From Campylobacteraceae bacterium (GTDB taxonomy: Bacteria; Campylobacterota; Campylobacteria; Campylobacterales; JALSKU01): a stretch of 8,379 nucleotides of DNA. Positions within the stretch are counted from its first letter, which is position 1, and every line of letters begins with the position of its first letter. The notes under the pieces are model-generated. The model ran no database searches. It saw only the letters and a program-made list of their open reading frames with translations, and was not told the origin of the DNA. Location: contig WFMT01000081.1 in the NCBI GenBank assembly GCA_015488975.1, positions 1 to 8,379 on the forward strand. Reading direction: 5' to 3'. Of the stretch, positions 1-6,588 are shown one piece after another. The position numbers and the translations under genes are program-made.

Positions 1-153
1 CTCTTTTACCAGTTTAATAACATCCTTGCTTTTTACTCCACTGCCAAGTAGTATTGCGATGAGTAGTTCATAATCTTTAAGTGCTTTTGCACCTTTTTTG
101 AGCAGCTTTTCTCTTGGTTTATCGATATCTTTAAGTTCGCTGATTTTTTTTAT
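1..153 (-). CDS. radC: RadC (UPF0758) family protein, N-terminal fragment, off left edge
   Basis: Only the first 51 codons are in the window; the gene continues beyond base 1. The reading frame gives SELKDIDKPREKL near the start, followed by a stretch with YELLIAILLGSG and KSKDVIKLVKE. This is the typical N-terminal helix-hairpin-helix-like region of RadC/UPF0758 proteins. The catalytic-looking JAB/MPN metal-binding domain of the family would lie in the missing part. RadC was long called a DNA repair protein, but its real role is unsettled. The start is odd. Upstream in frame there is only AGT and then the TAA of mog, and the codon where homologues begin (before KKISELK) is ATA at 153-151. 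No in-frame ATG, GTG or TTG occurs anywhere in the visible part. I placed the start at the ATA by homology-like appearance. It is the last gene of the minus-strand operon visible here. Family identity is good; the start is uncertain. Confidence 0.8.
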   Translation of the reverse strand, partial: MKKISELKDIDKPREKLLKKGAKALKDYELLIAILLGSGVKSKDVIKLVKE

Positions 154-156
154 ACT

Positions 157-684
157 TTATTTTTTCGGCCTAAAAGGCTTTATAACTTCTTCATTGCACT
201 CGATATATGGTCCCTCAAGCAAGTCTATACAGTATGGAATGGCGGGAAAAACAGCATCAAGGCACTCTCTTATAGACTTTGGTTTGCCCGGAAGATTTAC
301 TATGAGGGTTTTTCCTCTGATACCTGCTGTTTGTCTTGAGAGGATGGCTGTGGGGACATATTTGAGACTAACTTGTCTCATAAGTTCACCAAATCCAGGC
401 ATCATCTTATCACAAACTACCTCAGTGGCCTCTGGCGTTACATCTCTTTTTGCCGGACCTGTTCCTCCTGTTGTTACTATAAGACAGCACCCTTTATCAT
501 CTGCCATCTCCTTAATAGTTTTTTCTATATAGCTTTGCTCATCCGGAATAACTTCATATATCTCAGTCCATGAGCTTTTTAGATATTCATCTATTGTATC
601 TATGATGGCACGACCTGAAATATCTTCATAAACTCCTGCACTTGCTCTATCTGACGCTGTAATAATACCTATTTTTATATCCAT
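157..684 (-). CDS. mog: Molybdopterin adenylyltransferase MogA
   Basis: This 175-residue MogA/MoaB-type protein activates molybdopterin with ATP to give adenylyl-molybdopterin, the step before molybdate insertion, in the cytoplasm. The MoCF-binding fold is visible throughout: an early IGIITASDR strand-loop, the TTGGTG nucleotide/molybdopterin loop at 71-76, RDVTPEAT around 80-87 (D81 and D49 are the expected conserved acids), SRQTAG at 116-121 and NLPGKP at 130-135. The RDVTPEAT segment and the C-terminal tail favour MogA over MoaB. Length is close to the family's usual 175-195. The ATG is preceded by AAAGGA eight bases upstream, and the start overlaps the end of bioV by 10 bases, so translation is probably coupled. 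The product would serve molybdoenzymes such as formate dehydrogenase or nitrate reductase; none is encoded in the window. Its TAA stop is followed, one codon later and in frame, by the apparent radC start. Confidence 0.93.
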   Translation of the reverse strand: MDIKIGIITASDRASAGVYEDISGRAIIDTIDEYLKSSWTEIYEVIPDEQSYIEKTIKEMADDKGCCLIVTTGGTGPAKRDVTPEATEVVCDKMMPGFGELMRQVSLKYVPTAILSRQTAGIRGKTLIVNLPGKPKSIRECLDAVFPAIPYCIDLLEGPYIECNEEVIKPFRPKK

Positions 685-1187
685 AATGTATGTCCTTTTT
701 TATTTAAAAAGTAAATAGTAGCGAAATCTCTAAAAAATTCCAATACCCGTTTGGTATCTGTAATCTTATCATATTCGCCAAGATAAACTTCTATTTTAAT
801 TCCTTTTTTAACTAAAACTCTCAACTTTGTTTTATCCCAGACATAGTACAATAATTCTTTTAAATCCTCAATATTAGAACTTTTTTTATAATTTTTTATA
901 AGTTTTGTTGAGGGGTAAATAGCGTTATTGTAAAAATTGTCCATATATTTATCATTATTTTTTTTAAATGACATAATTTGCAGTTTTTTAAAGGCACTGC
1001 TCTTGTCTTGGAAAAAAGCAGGTGAAAAAAGTTGAAGCAAATCAACCCTAAAAGAAGAATTGTAGGCTGCTTCAAACGCTTTTATGGCACCGTAACTAAA
1101 ACCAGCAATACTAAAGTCATTATTGACTAAAAATTCATCAAAAAAATCTTCTTCATTTCTAAAGCCAAATCCACTAAAAAATCTCAT
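675..1187 (-). CDS. bioV: Pimeloyl-ACP methyl ester esterase, BioV type
   Basis: A 170-residue small alpha/beta hydrolase. It matches what I remember of BioV, the esterase that Helicobacter and relatives use in place of BioH to remove the methyl group from pimeloyl-ACP methyl ester at the end of the BioC pathway, releasing pimeloyl-ACP for biotin synthesis. Visible features: an N-terminal FFSGFGF motif, the nucleophile elbow GFSYG with Ser31, a likely catalytic acid in GEYD (Asp140), and the C-terminal GHTLW with His166. It is much shorter than BioH (about 256 residues) and has little room for a full lid domain, which fits the BioV type. The ATG lies inside the last codons of the FtsH-like gene (14-base overlap) with only a weak purine stretch before it, so translational coupling is likely. 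No other biotin gene is in the window. The hydrolase assignment is firm; the substrate is inferred from family resemblance. Confidence 0.82.
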   Translation of the reverse strand: MRFFSGFGFRNEEDFFDEFLVNNDFSIAGFSYGAIKAFEAAYNSSFRVDLLQLFSPAFFQDKSSAFKKLQIMSFKKNNDKYMDNFYNNAIYPSTKLIKNYKKSSNIEDLKELLYYVWDKTKLRVLVKKGIKIEVYLGEYDKITDTKRVLEFFRDFATIYFLNKKGHTLWI

Positions 1188-2841
1188 TTATTATCTTTTT
1201 CAATTCTTCTTTTGTGATAATTTCATGTTCTAAAATATGATCTTTTATTTTGATTAAAACTTTTTCATATCCTCCTAAAAATTTTTGGACTTCATTTTTA
1301 GCATTTTCCAAGATATTTGAGGCATCAAGTTTATTTGGATATATTGTATTTCCCATAGCATACTTCTCTACCATCAAATTAGCCAAATCTTTTGCTTTTT
1401 GCAAGTCAATAACGGAGTTTGAATATCTGTCTTGGTAAAATATCTCAGTAACAACAGTCCCAGAGAGATAGACCTTTATTTTTGATATCATTTCACTTTT
1501 TGACTCTATTTCTTTATCGATATCTTTTATGCCGTCACTGATAATGGACACTTTATCAAACTTAAGACCAAACCAATATGCACTTAATGCTTTTGCTGCT
1601 TGATACAAGGCTTGTATCTCTTTTTCGTTTTTGGAAAAACTAAGTATTTTTTTCTTCCCTAAAAGGACTTTGTCTCTAACTGCATAAAAATCTGATTCTT
1701 CCATAACTTTTGAGCCTCTTTTTAGTGCATTTATGGCTGCTTCGTTTACCAAAGTTGATAATGCCGCACCACTAAAGCCTACTGTGATATCAGATATATT
1801 TTTGATATTTATATTGTGTTTTTTATCTTTTAAATATATATTTATAATGGCTGCTCTTTCTTCCTTATCTGGAAGCGAAACAAATACTCTTCTGTCAAAT
1901 CTACCTGATCTTAAAAGCGCCTCATCTAAAACTTCCATCTTGTTTGTAGCTGCTATGACTATGACGCCAGAGCTATCTTCAAATCCATCCATTTCAGAAA
2001 GTAGTTGATTTAGAGTTGATTCTCTTTCATCATTTCTATAATTTCCTCTAGCTTTTCCAACAGCATCTATCTCATCTATAAATATGATTGAAGGAGCATA
2101 TTTTTTTGCATAGGCAAAAAGTTCTCTCACTCTTTTCGCCCCTATACCTACATATATTTGCACAAAAGAAGAGCCGCTTTGATAAAAAAATGGTACATTT
2201 GCTTCCCCTGCTACTGCTTTTGCAATCAGTGTTTTACCGACACCTGGAGGTCCTATAAGAAGTACACCTTTTGGGAGTTTAATCCCATAATCTTTATATT
2301 TGTTTTGATTTTTTAAAAAGTCAACTATTTCACTTAGTTCTTCTTTAACCTCTTTTATGCCTGCTACATCTTTGAAGGTTATATTGGATATTACAGGTTT
2401 TACAGGAGTATTCATAAATATGTCCGCTTCCACAGCATTTTGCTTATTTTTATTTTCTTCAACTTCTTGAAAATTTTGTATCTCTTTTTTTCTAAAATAA
2501 AGTATAAATGCAAACATTAATAAAAATAAAATTACGCCGCTTGTCAAATCATCTAAGAATGTACTGTCTTGAGTTATGCTTACAGGCACTTTGTCTAAGA
2601 GTTTCCTTATATTTATACCATCTTTTAGGATTTTATATTTTTTTCCATCCATTGTTTGTATGATGACTTGACTGTTGTCAACTTCAGCACTTGTTATTTC
2701 TGCATTGTTTAAAAGATTTTCATAAGTTTGATAATTTATATACTTAGCACTGTTTTGGTAATATCCATAGGCAAGCAGCAATAATATAACAGCAAATGCA
2801 ATAAGTGGATATAAAAATTTTTTATTTTTAAAATTCGGCAT
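1174..2841 (-). CDS. FtsH-like membrane AAA ATPase lacking the HEXXH protease motif
   Basis: A 555-residue protein with the FtsH layout. It has TM1 at about 9-28, a short periplasmic segment to about 98, TM2 at about 99-116 and a cytoplasmic AAA module. That module has Walker A GPPGVGKT at 197-204, pore loop FVQIYVG at 226-232 (Tyr230 as pore aromatic), Walker B IIFIDEID at 252-259, and a second region of homology ATN...RSGRFDRR at 298-318 with Arg314 and Arg317 as likely arginine fingers. ATPase activity therefore looks intact. The C-terminal part still aligns with the FtsH M41 peptidase region, but the zinc-binding HEAGH is replaced by Tyr413-Gln-Ala-Ala-Lys417. The Asp that would be the third ligand (in VIDLQKAKDLA, Asp479) seems kept. 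Expected consequence: an unfoldase or chaperone, or a regulator, without zinc protease activity. A normal FtsH presumably exists elsewhere. The start is supported by AAAGAGGA eight bases before the ATG. It overlaps mtaB by 14 bases and bioV by 14 bases. Confidence 0.9.
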   Translation of the reverse strand: MPNFKNKKFLYPLIAFAVILLLLAYGYYQNSAKYINYQTYENLLNNAEITSAEVDNSQVIIQTMDGKKYKILKDGINIRKLLDKVPVSITQDSTFLDDLTSGVILFLLMFAFILYFRKKEIQNFQEVEENKNKQNAVEADIFMNTPVKPVISNITFKDVAGIKEVKEELSEIVDFLKNQNKYKDYGIKLPKGVLLIGPPGVGKTLIAKAVAGEANVPFFYQSGSSFVQIYVGIGAKRVRELFAYAKKYAPSIIFIDEIDAVGKARGNYRNDERESTLNQLLSEMDGFEDSSGVIVIAATNKMEVLDEALLRSGRFDRRVFVSLPDKEERAAIINIYLKDKKHNINIKNISDITVGFSGAALSTLVNEAAINALKRGSKVMEESDFYAVRDKVLLGKKKILSFSKNEKEIQALYQAAKALSAYWFGLKFDKVSIISDGIKDIDKEIESKSEMISKIKVYLSGTVVTEIFYQDRYSNSVIDLQKAKDLANLMVEKYAMGNTIYPNKLDASNILENAKNEVQKFLGGYEKVLIKIKDHILEHEIITKEELKKIINEIF

Positions 2842-4081
2842 AATTCAAATCCTCTTTAACTTTATAATCATTCAATACCACCCATTTTTTATCAATATCT
2901 TTTTTGCTTTTTATCAATATCTTATTGAAATATTGATCCAAGCCGCTAAAATATCCATTTTTATATTCTTCTACAAGAACTTGAAGTGGCGAGTTGGTAA
3001 CTTTTCTAAAATTATAGTTTTTTTTATCAATTAAATCAACCACTTTTTTCAATCTTTGCTTTGCAACATCACCTTTTATCTGTGAACTCATAGCAGCAGA
3101 TGCTGTGCCGTCTCTTTTACTGTATGTAAAACAGTGTATATGGGTTAAAGGCAGCATTTCTAACTTTTTAAAACCATCTTCAAATCTTTCATCAGTTTCT
3201 CCAGGATGCCCGACTATAAAATCAGTTCCAAGAGCAAAACCTTTACTTGAAAGATTATCAAGAAGTTTTTCATCACTTTTAAAACTGTTTCGCCTTCGCA
3301 TGAGCCTTAACATATCCTCATTTGTATGCTGCAAAGCTATGTGTAAATGCTTCTCAAGCCAAGGCTCATCTAAAATCTCACTAAAATCTTCATCTATTTG
3401 TATTGGCTCAATGCTTCCAAGCCTTATTCTTCTAACTCCTTTTATAAGAGATATCTTTTTTAACAGTTTCCCTAAACTTGTATTTTTATCTTTTCCATAG
3501 CTTCCTATATTTGTTCCTGTTAGGATAAATTCACTAAAATCATTTGATGTCAATATCTTAACTTGCTCTAAAATCTTCATTTCATCTTGACTTCTTGCCC
3601 CACCTCTGACATGCGGAATGATACAATAGCTGCATTTAAAATCACACCCCTCTTGTATCTTGATAAAAGCCCTGTTTTTACCTTCAAAATTATGGACAAT
3701 AGTCCTTTCGATAGAATTTAAATCGCCAATTTGATAAAATCTATCTTTATTTTTTAAAAGAGAATTTATATTTTCTTTTTCTGATGATCCAATAATACCA
3801 AATATTTTTTCATCTTTATATAAACTTTCACCTTTACTTACAGCCCCGCACCCTGCATACACTATCTTTTTTCCCAATTTGTTTACTTTTGATATATATC
3901 CTCTAGCACGGCTGTCTGCTGAGTTCGTTACAGTACAGGAGTTTATAACTATGATATCAGCATCTTCTTCATTTTCACTAAGAGAAAAATCTTTTAAATT
4001 TTCTATCATTACTTGAGTGTCATATATGTTTGTTCGACATCCAAATGTTTTGAAATATACTTTTTTATGCAATATTGCCAT
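2828..4081 (-). CDS. mtaB: tRNA t6A37 methylthiotransferase MtaB
   Basis: A radical-SAM methylthiotransferase that converts t6A at position 37 of ANN-decoding tRNAs to ms2t6A. The N-terminal UPF0004 domain has three cysteines for one 4Fe-4S cluster: Cys15 in FGCRTN, Cys49 in NSCTVT and Cys78 in AGCGA. The radical-SAM cluster motif GCDFKCSYC supplies Cys146, Cys150 and Cys153. FGCRTNIYD at the N-terminus and HVRGGARS after the CxxxCxxC motif are typical of MtaB rather than MiaB or RimO. The C-terminal 60 residues fit a TRAM-like RNA-binding domain. Length (417) is normal for the group. Start choice: the ATG at 4081-4079 has its only AAGG directly abutting it, which is too close to serve it. 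A TTG three codons later (4072-4070) lies eight bases after AAGGA, so the true protein may start there. Overlap with aroB is 17 bases (ATG) or 8 bases (TTG). Confidence 0.93.
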   Translation of the reverse strand: MAILHKKVYFKTFGCRTNIYDTQVMIENLKDFSLSENEEDADIIVINSCTVTNSADSRARGYISKVNKLGKKIVYAGCGAVSKGESLYKDEKIFGIIGSSEKENINSLLKNKDRFYQIGDLNSIERTIVHNFEGKNRAFIKIQEGCDFKCSYCIIPHVRGGARSQDEMKILEQVKILTSNDFSEFILTGTNIGSYGKDKNTSLGKLLKKISLIKGVRRIRLGSIEPIQIDEDFSEILDEPWLEKHLHIALQHTNEDMLRLMRRRNSFKSDEKLLDNLSSKGFALGTDFIVGHPGETDERFEDGFKKLEMLPLTHIHCFTYSKRDGTASAAMSSQIKGDVAKQRLKKVVDLIDKKNYNFRKVTNSPLQVLVEEYKNGYFSGLDQYFNKILIKSKKDIDKKWVVLNDYKVKEDLNYAEF

Positions 4082-5114
4082 CCTTAAGAGTAGAAATTAC
4101 TATCTCTTTTTTTATATTATTAATAATTTTATAATTTCCAATATGATTTAGAAGTATAAAATTTATTTTTTCATCATTACTCTTTTTGTCATAATAAAAA
4201 TTTTCATAAAATTTATCATAGTTTTTTATATGATAAGATACAGGCAAATCATAATTGATTAAAAAGTTTTTTATTCTTTTAAATTCATCTTTTCCAAGAA
4301 GACCAAGCTTCATAGCCAATAAATTTGCATAAACTATACCTATGGATACAGCTTCTCCGTGAAGGTATTTAGAATAATTGGTTTCATTTTCTATAACATG
4401 TGCAAAAGTATGTCCGTAATTTAAAACAGCTCTTATGCCGGACTCTTTTTCATCTTGTGATACAATATCTGCTTTTATTTGGATACACTTTTTTATGGCA
4501 TAGATTAAATCTTCTTCATTTTTTAAATCATGCTCTTCAAGCCAATGAAAAAAATCCTTATCAAATGTAAGTGCCATCTTAACCATTTCGGCAACTCCTG
4601 CCGAAAATTCTCTGTTTTGAAGTGTTTTTAAAAAACCTGTTTCGCAATATACTGCTTTTGGCTGATAGAAAGAGCCAGTTAAGTTTTTGCCAAATTTATT
4701 ATTGACACCTGTTTTTCCACCTACACTTGCATCTACTTGAGAAAGCAGGGTAGTTGGAATTTGTATAAAATCAATCCCTCTTAGATAAATAGAGGCGGCA
4801 AAACCTGTCATATCTCCAACAACACCACCACCAAACGCAACCAATAAAGACTTTCTATCCATTTTATGCTCATGCAGTCTTTCAAGTATAAAAACTATGG
4901 TGTCCATATTTTTATGTTCTTCACCATCTGGTATGGTAATGATATACAACTCTTTAGAATTTAAATTATTCAAAAGAGTTTTTAAGTGTAAGCCGGATAC
5001 TTTTGGATTTGTTATGATTGCAATTTTTTTATCTATGCTAATCTTTTTTAATTCATTTATATAAATAGAATAATTTTTATCATTTTTATTCTCGATATTT
5101 ATGTCAATTTTCAT
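4065..5114 (-). CDS. aroB: 3-dehydroquinate synthase AroB
   Basis: This 349-residue enzyme catalyses the second step of the shikimate pathway, converting DAHP to 3-dehydroquinate with NAD and a divalent metal (Zn or Co) in the cytoplasm. The NAD-binding glycine motif GGGVVGD is at 95-101, followed by the signature RGIDFIQIPTTLLSQVDAS and VGGKTGVN segment at 112-138. The expected metal ligands are present: Glu176 in SAGVAEMVK, His235 in NYGHTFAH and His252 in LHGEA. Nothing is missing, and the length is typical for Campylobacterota AroB. The ATG is preceded by AAGGG about six bases upstream, in the 24-base gap after the COG3400 gene. The end overlaps mtaB. In Campylobacter and Helicobacter, as I recall, a mechanosensitive-channel gene sits between aroB and the mtaB homologue. 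Here the two genes abut. Confidence 0.97.
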   Translation of the reverse strand: MKIDINIENKNDKNYSIYINELKKISIDKKIAIITNPKVSGLHLKTLLNNLNSKELYIITIPDGEEHKNMDTIVFILERLHEHKMDRKSLLVAFGGGVVGDMTGFAASIYLRGIDFIQIPTTLLSQVDASVGGKTGVNNKFGKNLTGSFYQPKAVYCETGFLKTLQNREFSAGVAEMVKMALTFDKDFFHWLEEHDLKNEEDLIYAIKKCIQIKADIVSQDEKESGIRAVLNYGHTFAHVIENETNYSKYLHGEAVSIGIVYANLLAMKLGLLGKDEFKRIKNFLINYDLPVSYHIKNYDKFYENFYYDKKSNDEKINFILLNHIGNYKIINNIKKEIVISTLKDGNIA

Positions 5115-5138
5115 TTTTTCCCTTTTTAAATATTATTT

Positions 5139-6539
5139 CTATGTGATAGGTATGTAAACCTGATATGTATTGCTGAGTTTAAAATGCAATTTCTGAAAAC
5201 TGGTTGAGAAAAGAGAGAATATTCCTGAGTTTTTAACTTCACTGCTAAAAGGTATAAATTGGATAATATCTTTTCTGTTTTCAAGTTCGATAATTGGATT
5301 TTTTTGTTTTTTTATGATTTTTATACTCCTGTTAAACATTGTTGATAAATTTTTAAAATGTTCAATTAACCCTTTGTTGCTATCAGGTTTTTCCGGATTA
5401 TAGTCATACAATTCAATATCAAGTTCAAGTTGAGATGATATATCAAATATAGTAGCACTTAATTTTTCAATATCAGCACCTTCTTCACAAAGCACTACAC
5501 TGTTTTTAACTAAACTAAAATCATATTTACCAACTTTAAAAATCGGTATTTTTGCTTGATAAAATATATCTTTGTATTTTCTAAAAATTTTATTGTTTAC
5601 TATCATCAAGCCAATATTTGAATTTTCTAAATCATTGAGCAGGGTCAAATTAAAATTATTAGTCTCATAATCTATAAAAACTCTTGTTGAACTTTTGTTG
5701 TAATTTTTTATTTTTTCAAAACACTTAGAGTATGTCGGATTTATAACTTTTATAATTAATTTATTATTATTTATAGATGAGTGTAGAATTAGAGCATTAT
5801 TTATCAAAATATCTATGTCATCCTCGCTATTTTGCATCATGTCTATAATAATGTAAATATTTTTTCCATAAGGAGATGGGAAAGAGCCAAGTTCTTGTTT
5901 TATGCTTATATTGACTCCCCTTAAAATATTTGGATCTCCAATAACAAGTAAAATATCATTTGGCAAAATAATAGTTGACTTTGTAGGCAATATAAGTGAA
6001 TTTGCTCTGTAAAGTGCTGATATTTTCCATTTTTTTTGTTTTATACTTGTTATGTGCCTATAAACATAAGGACTTCCAAAAGGTACATCTATCTCCATGA
6101 TTTCTCCCATGCCTAGTCCTACATTTTGAGCGATAACCGAGACATTTGGCAAAAAATCAAAAAGCCTTGAGGAGAGTATATCCTGCATATTTAGCAACGA
6201 AAGATTGGTATCATCTGATTTTATATACCAATTATCCAATATAACAATATGAATGTCTTTGCTGAGTAGTCTTATATTCTTGTATGATTCTAAAGCATCG
6301 AATTTTTTCCTAACGACTATAAAAACTTCTATAATGTTTTTATTAAATATTGATGACATTTTAGATAAACTTGTAGGGTCAAATTTAAAATATTTGATTG
6401 AATCTGCTTTTTTATCAACTATTGATTTGTCATTATAATAAACTACGATATAATTATTATCAGAAGTTGTATCAGAACAAACTCTTTCTAAAAATTGTTT
6501 TGCTACAATTCCATCTGCTATTATTAATATTTCTTTCAT
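5139..6539 (-). CDS. TrkA-like COG3400 protein (RCK_N/RCK_C), function unknown
   Basis: A soluble protein of about 466 residues that resembles the conserved Campylobacterota COG3400 family. Residues 1-135 (counted from the ATG at 6539) look like an RCK_N/TrkA-N Rossmann domain: strand KEILIIADG, a degenerate glycine loop, and an acidic residue after strand 2 (YYND, Asp37). Residues about 140-205 look like an RCK_C domain: GEIMEIDVP, then ISALYRAN, then IILPNDILLVIGD. The second half contains more alpha/beta segments, and the last part has a weak universal-stress-like pattern (LCEEGAD...). No membrane segment is visible. By family, ligand-gated control of ion transport is possible, but the true role is unknown. 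The frame extends upstream to an ATG at 6599. I chose 6539 because the extra 20 residues look non-native (PKIQIFANFCYNIN), would overlap tgt, and would cover the promoter. There is no Shine-Dalgarno before 6539, in line with a leaderless mRNA. This is probably the first gene of the operon. Confidence 0.82.
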   Translation of the reverse strand: MKEILIIADGIVAKQFLERVCSDTTSDNNYIVVYYNDKSIVDKKADSIKYFKFDPTSLSKMSSIFNKNIIEVFIVVRKKFDALESYKNIRLLSKDIHIVILDNWYIKSDDTNLSLLNMQDILSSRLFDFLPNVSVIAQNVGLGMGEIMEIDVPFGSPYVYRHITSIKQKKWKISALYRANSLILPTKSTIILPNDILLVIGDPNILRGVNISIKQELGSFPSPYGKNIYIIIDMMQNSEDDIDILINNALILHSSINNNKLIIKVINPTYSKCFEKIKNYNKSSTRVFIDYETNNFNLTLLNDLENSNIGLMIVNNKIFRKYKDIFYQAKIPIFKVGKYDFSLVKNSVVLCEEGADIEKLSATIFDISSQLELDIELYDYNPEKPDSNKGLIEHFKNLSTMFNRSIKIIKKQKNPIIELENRKDIIQFIPFSSEVKNSGIFSLFSTSFQKLHFKLSNTYQVYIPIT

Positions 6540-6542
6540 GTT

Positions 6543-6550
6543 TATATTAT
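6543..6550 (+). promoter_or_regulatory. Candidate -10 region for tgt, overlapping the divergent promoter
   Basis: The plus strand reads TATATTAT here, which offers a TATATT or TATTAT hexamer. It would start transcription at about 6555 and leave a leader of roughly 33 bases that includes the tgt Shine-Dalgarno. It lies on top of the opposite-strand TATAAT, so the two polymerases would compete. The assignment rests on AT-rich similarity only and is weak. Confidence 0.3.
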
Positions 6551-6554
6551 AGCA
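6546..6554 (-). promoter_or_regulatory. Extended -10 promoter of the minus-strand operon
   Basis: Read on the minus strand this is TGC-TATAAT, a perfect extended -10 element, preceded by TTTT and by a second T-tract one helical turn upstream. Campylobacter and Helicobacter sigma-70 promoters have this form: an extended -10 with phased T-rich stretches in place of a -35 box. The last T of the hexamer is at 6546, so transcription would be expected to start at about 6539. That is the A of the COG3400 ATG, giving a leaderless transcript. Confidence 0.7.
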
Positions 6555-6570
6555 AAAATTAGCAAAAATT
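6551..6570. repeat. Tandem 10-bp direct repeat between the divergent promoters
   Basis: AGCAAAAATT occurs twice back to back, at 6551-6560 and 6561-6570. On the minus strand the copies place T-tracts exactly one helical turn apart just upstream of the extended -10. The simplest reading is the phased T-rich upstream part of the promoter. A small operator for a repressor or curvature element is an alternative. Confidence 0.6.
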
Positions 6571-6588
6571 TGTATTTTAGGACACAAA

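Noticed and set aside
98..532. Plus-strand open frame of 144 codons opposite mog and radC
   Set aside because: It is antisense to mog, whose motifs are unmistakable, and the translated protein has no recognisable pattern.
3105..3500. Plus-strand open frame of 131 codons opposite mtaB
   Set aside because: Antisense shadow of a clear radical-SAM gene, rich in Ser/Leu as such shadows are, with no family signature.
6551..6570. Tandem repeat as the beginning of a CRISPR or satellite array
   Set aside because: Only two contiguous 10-base copies, no spacers, and located inside a promoter region.
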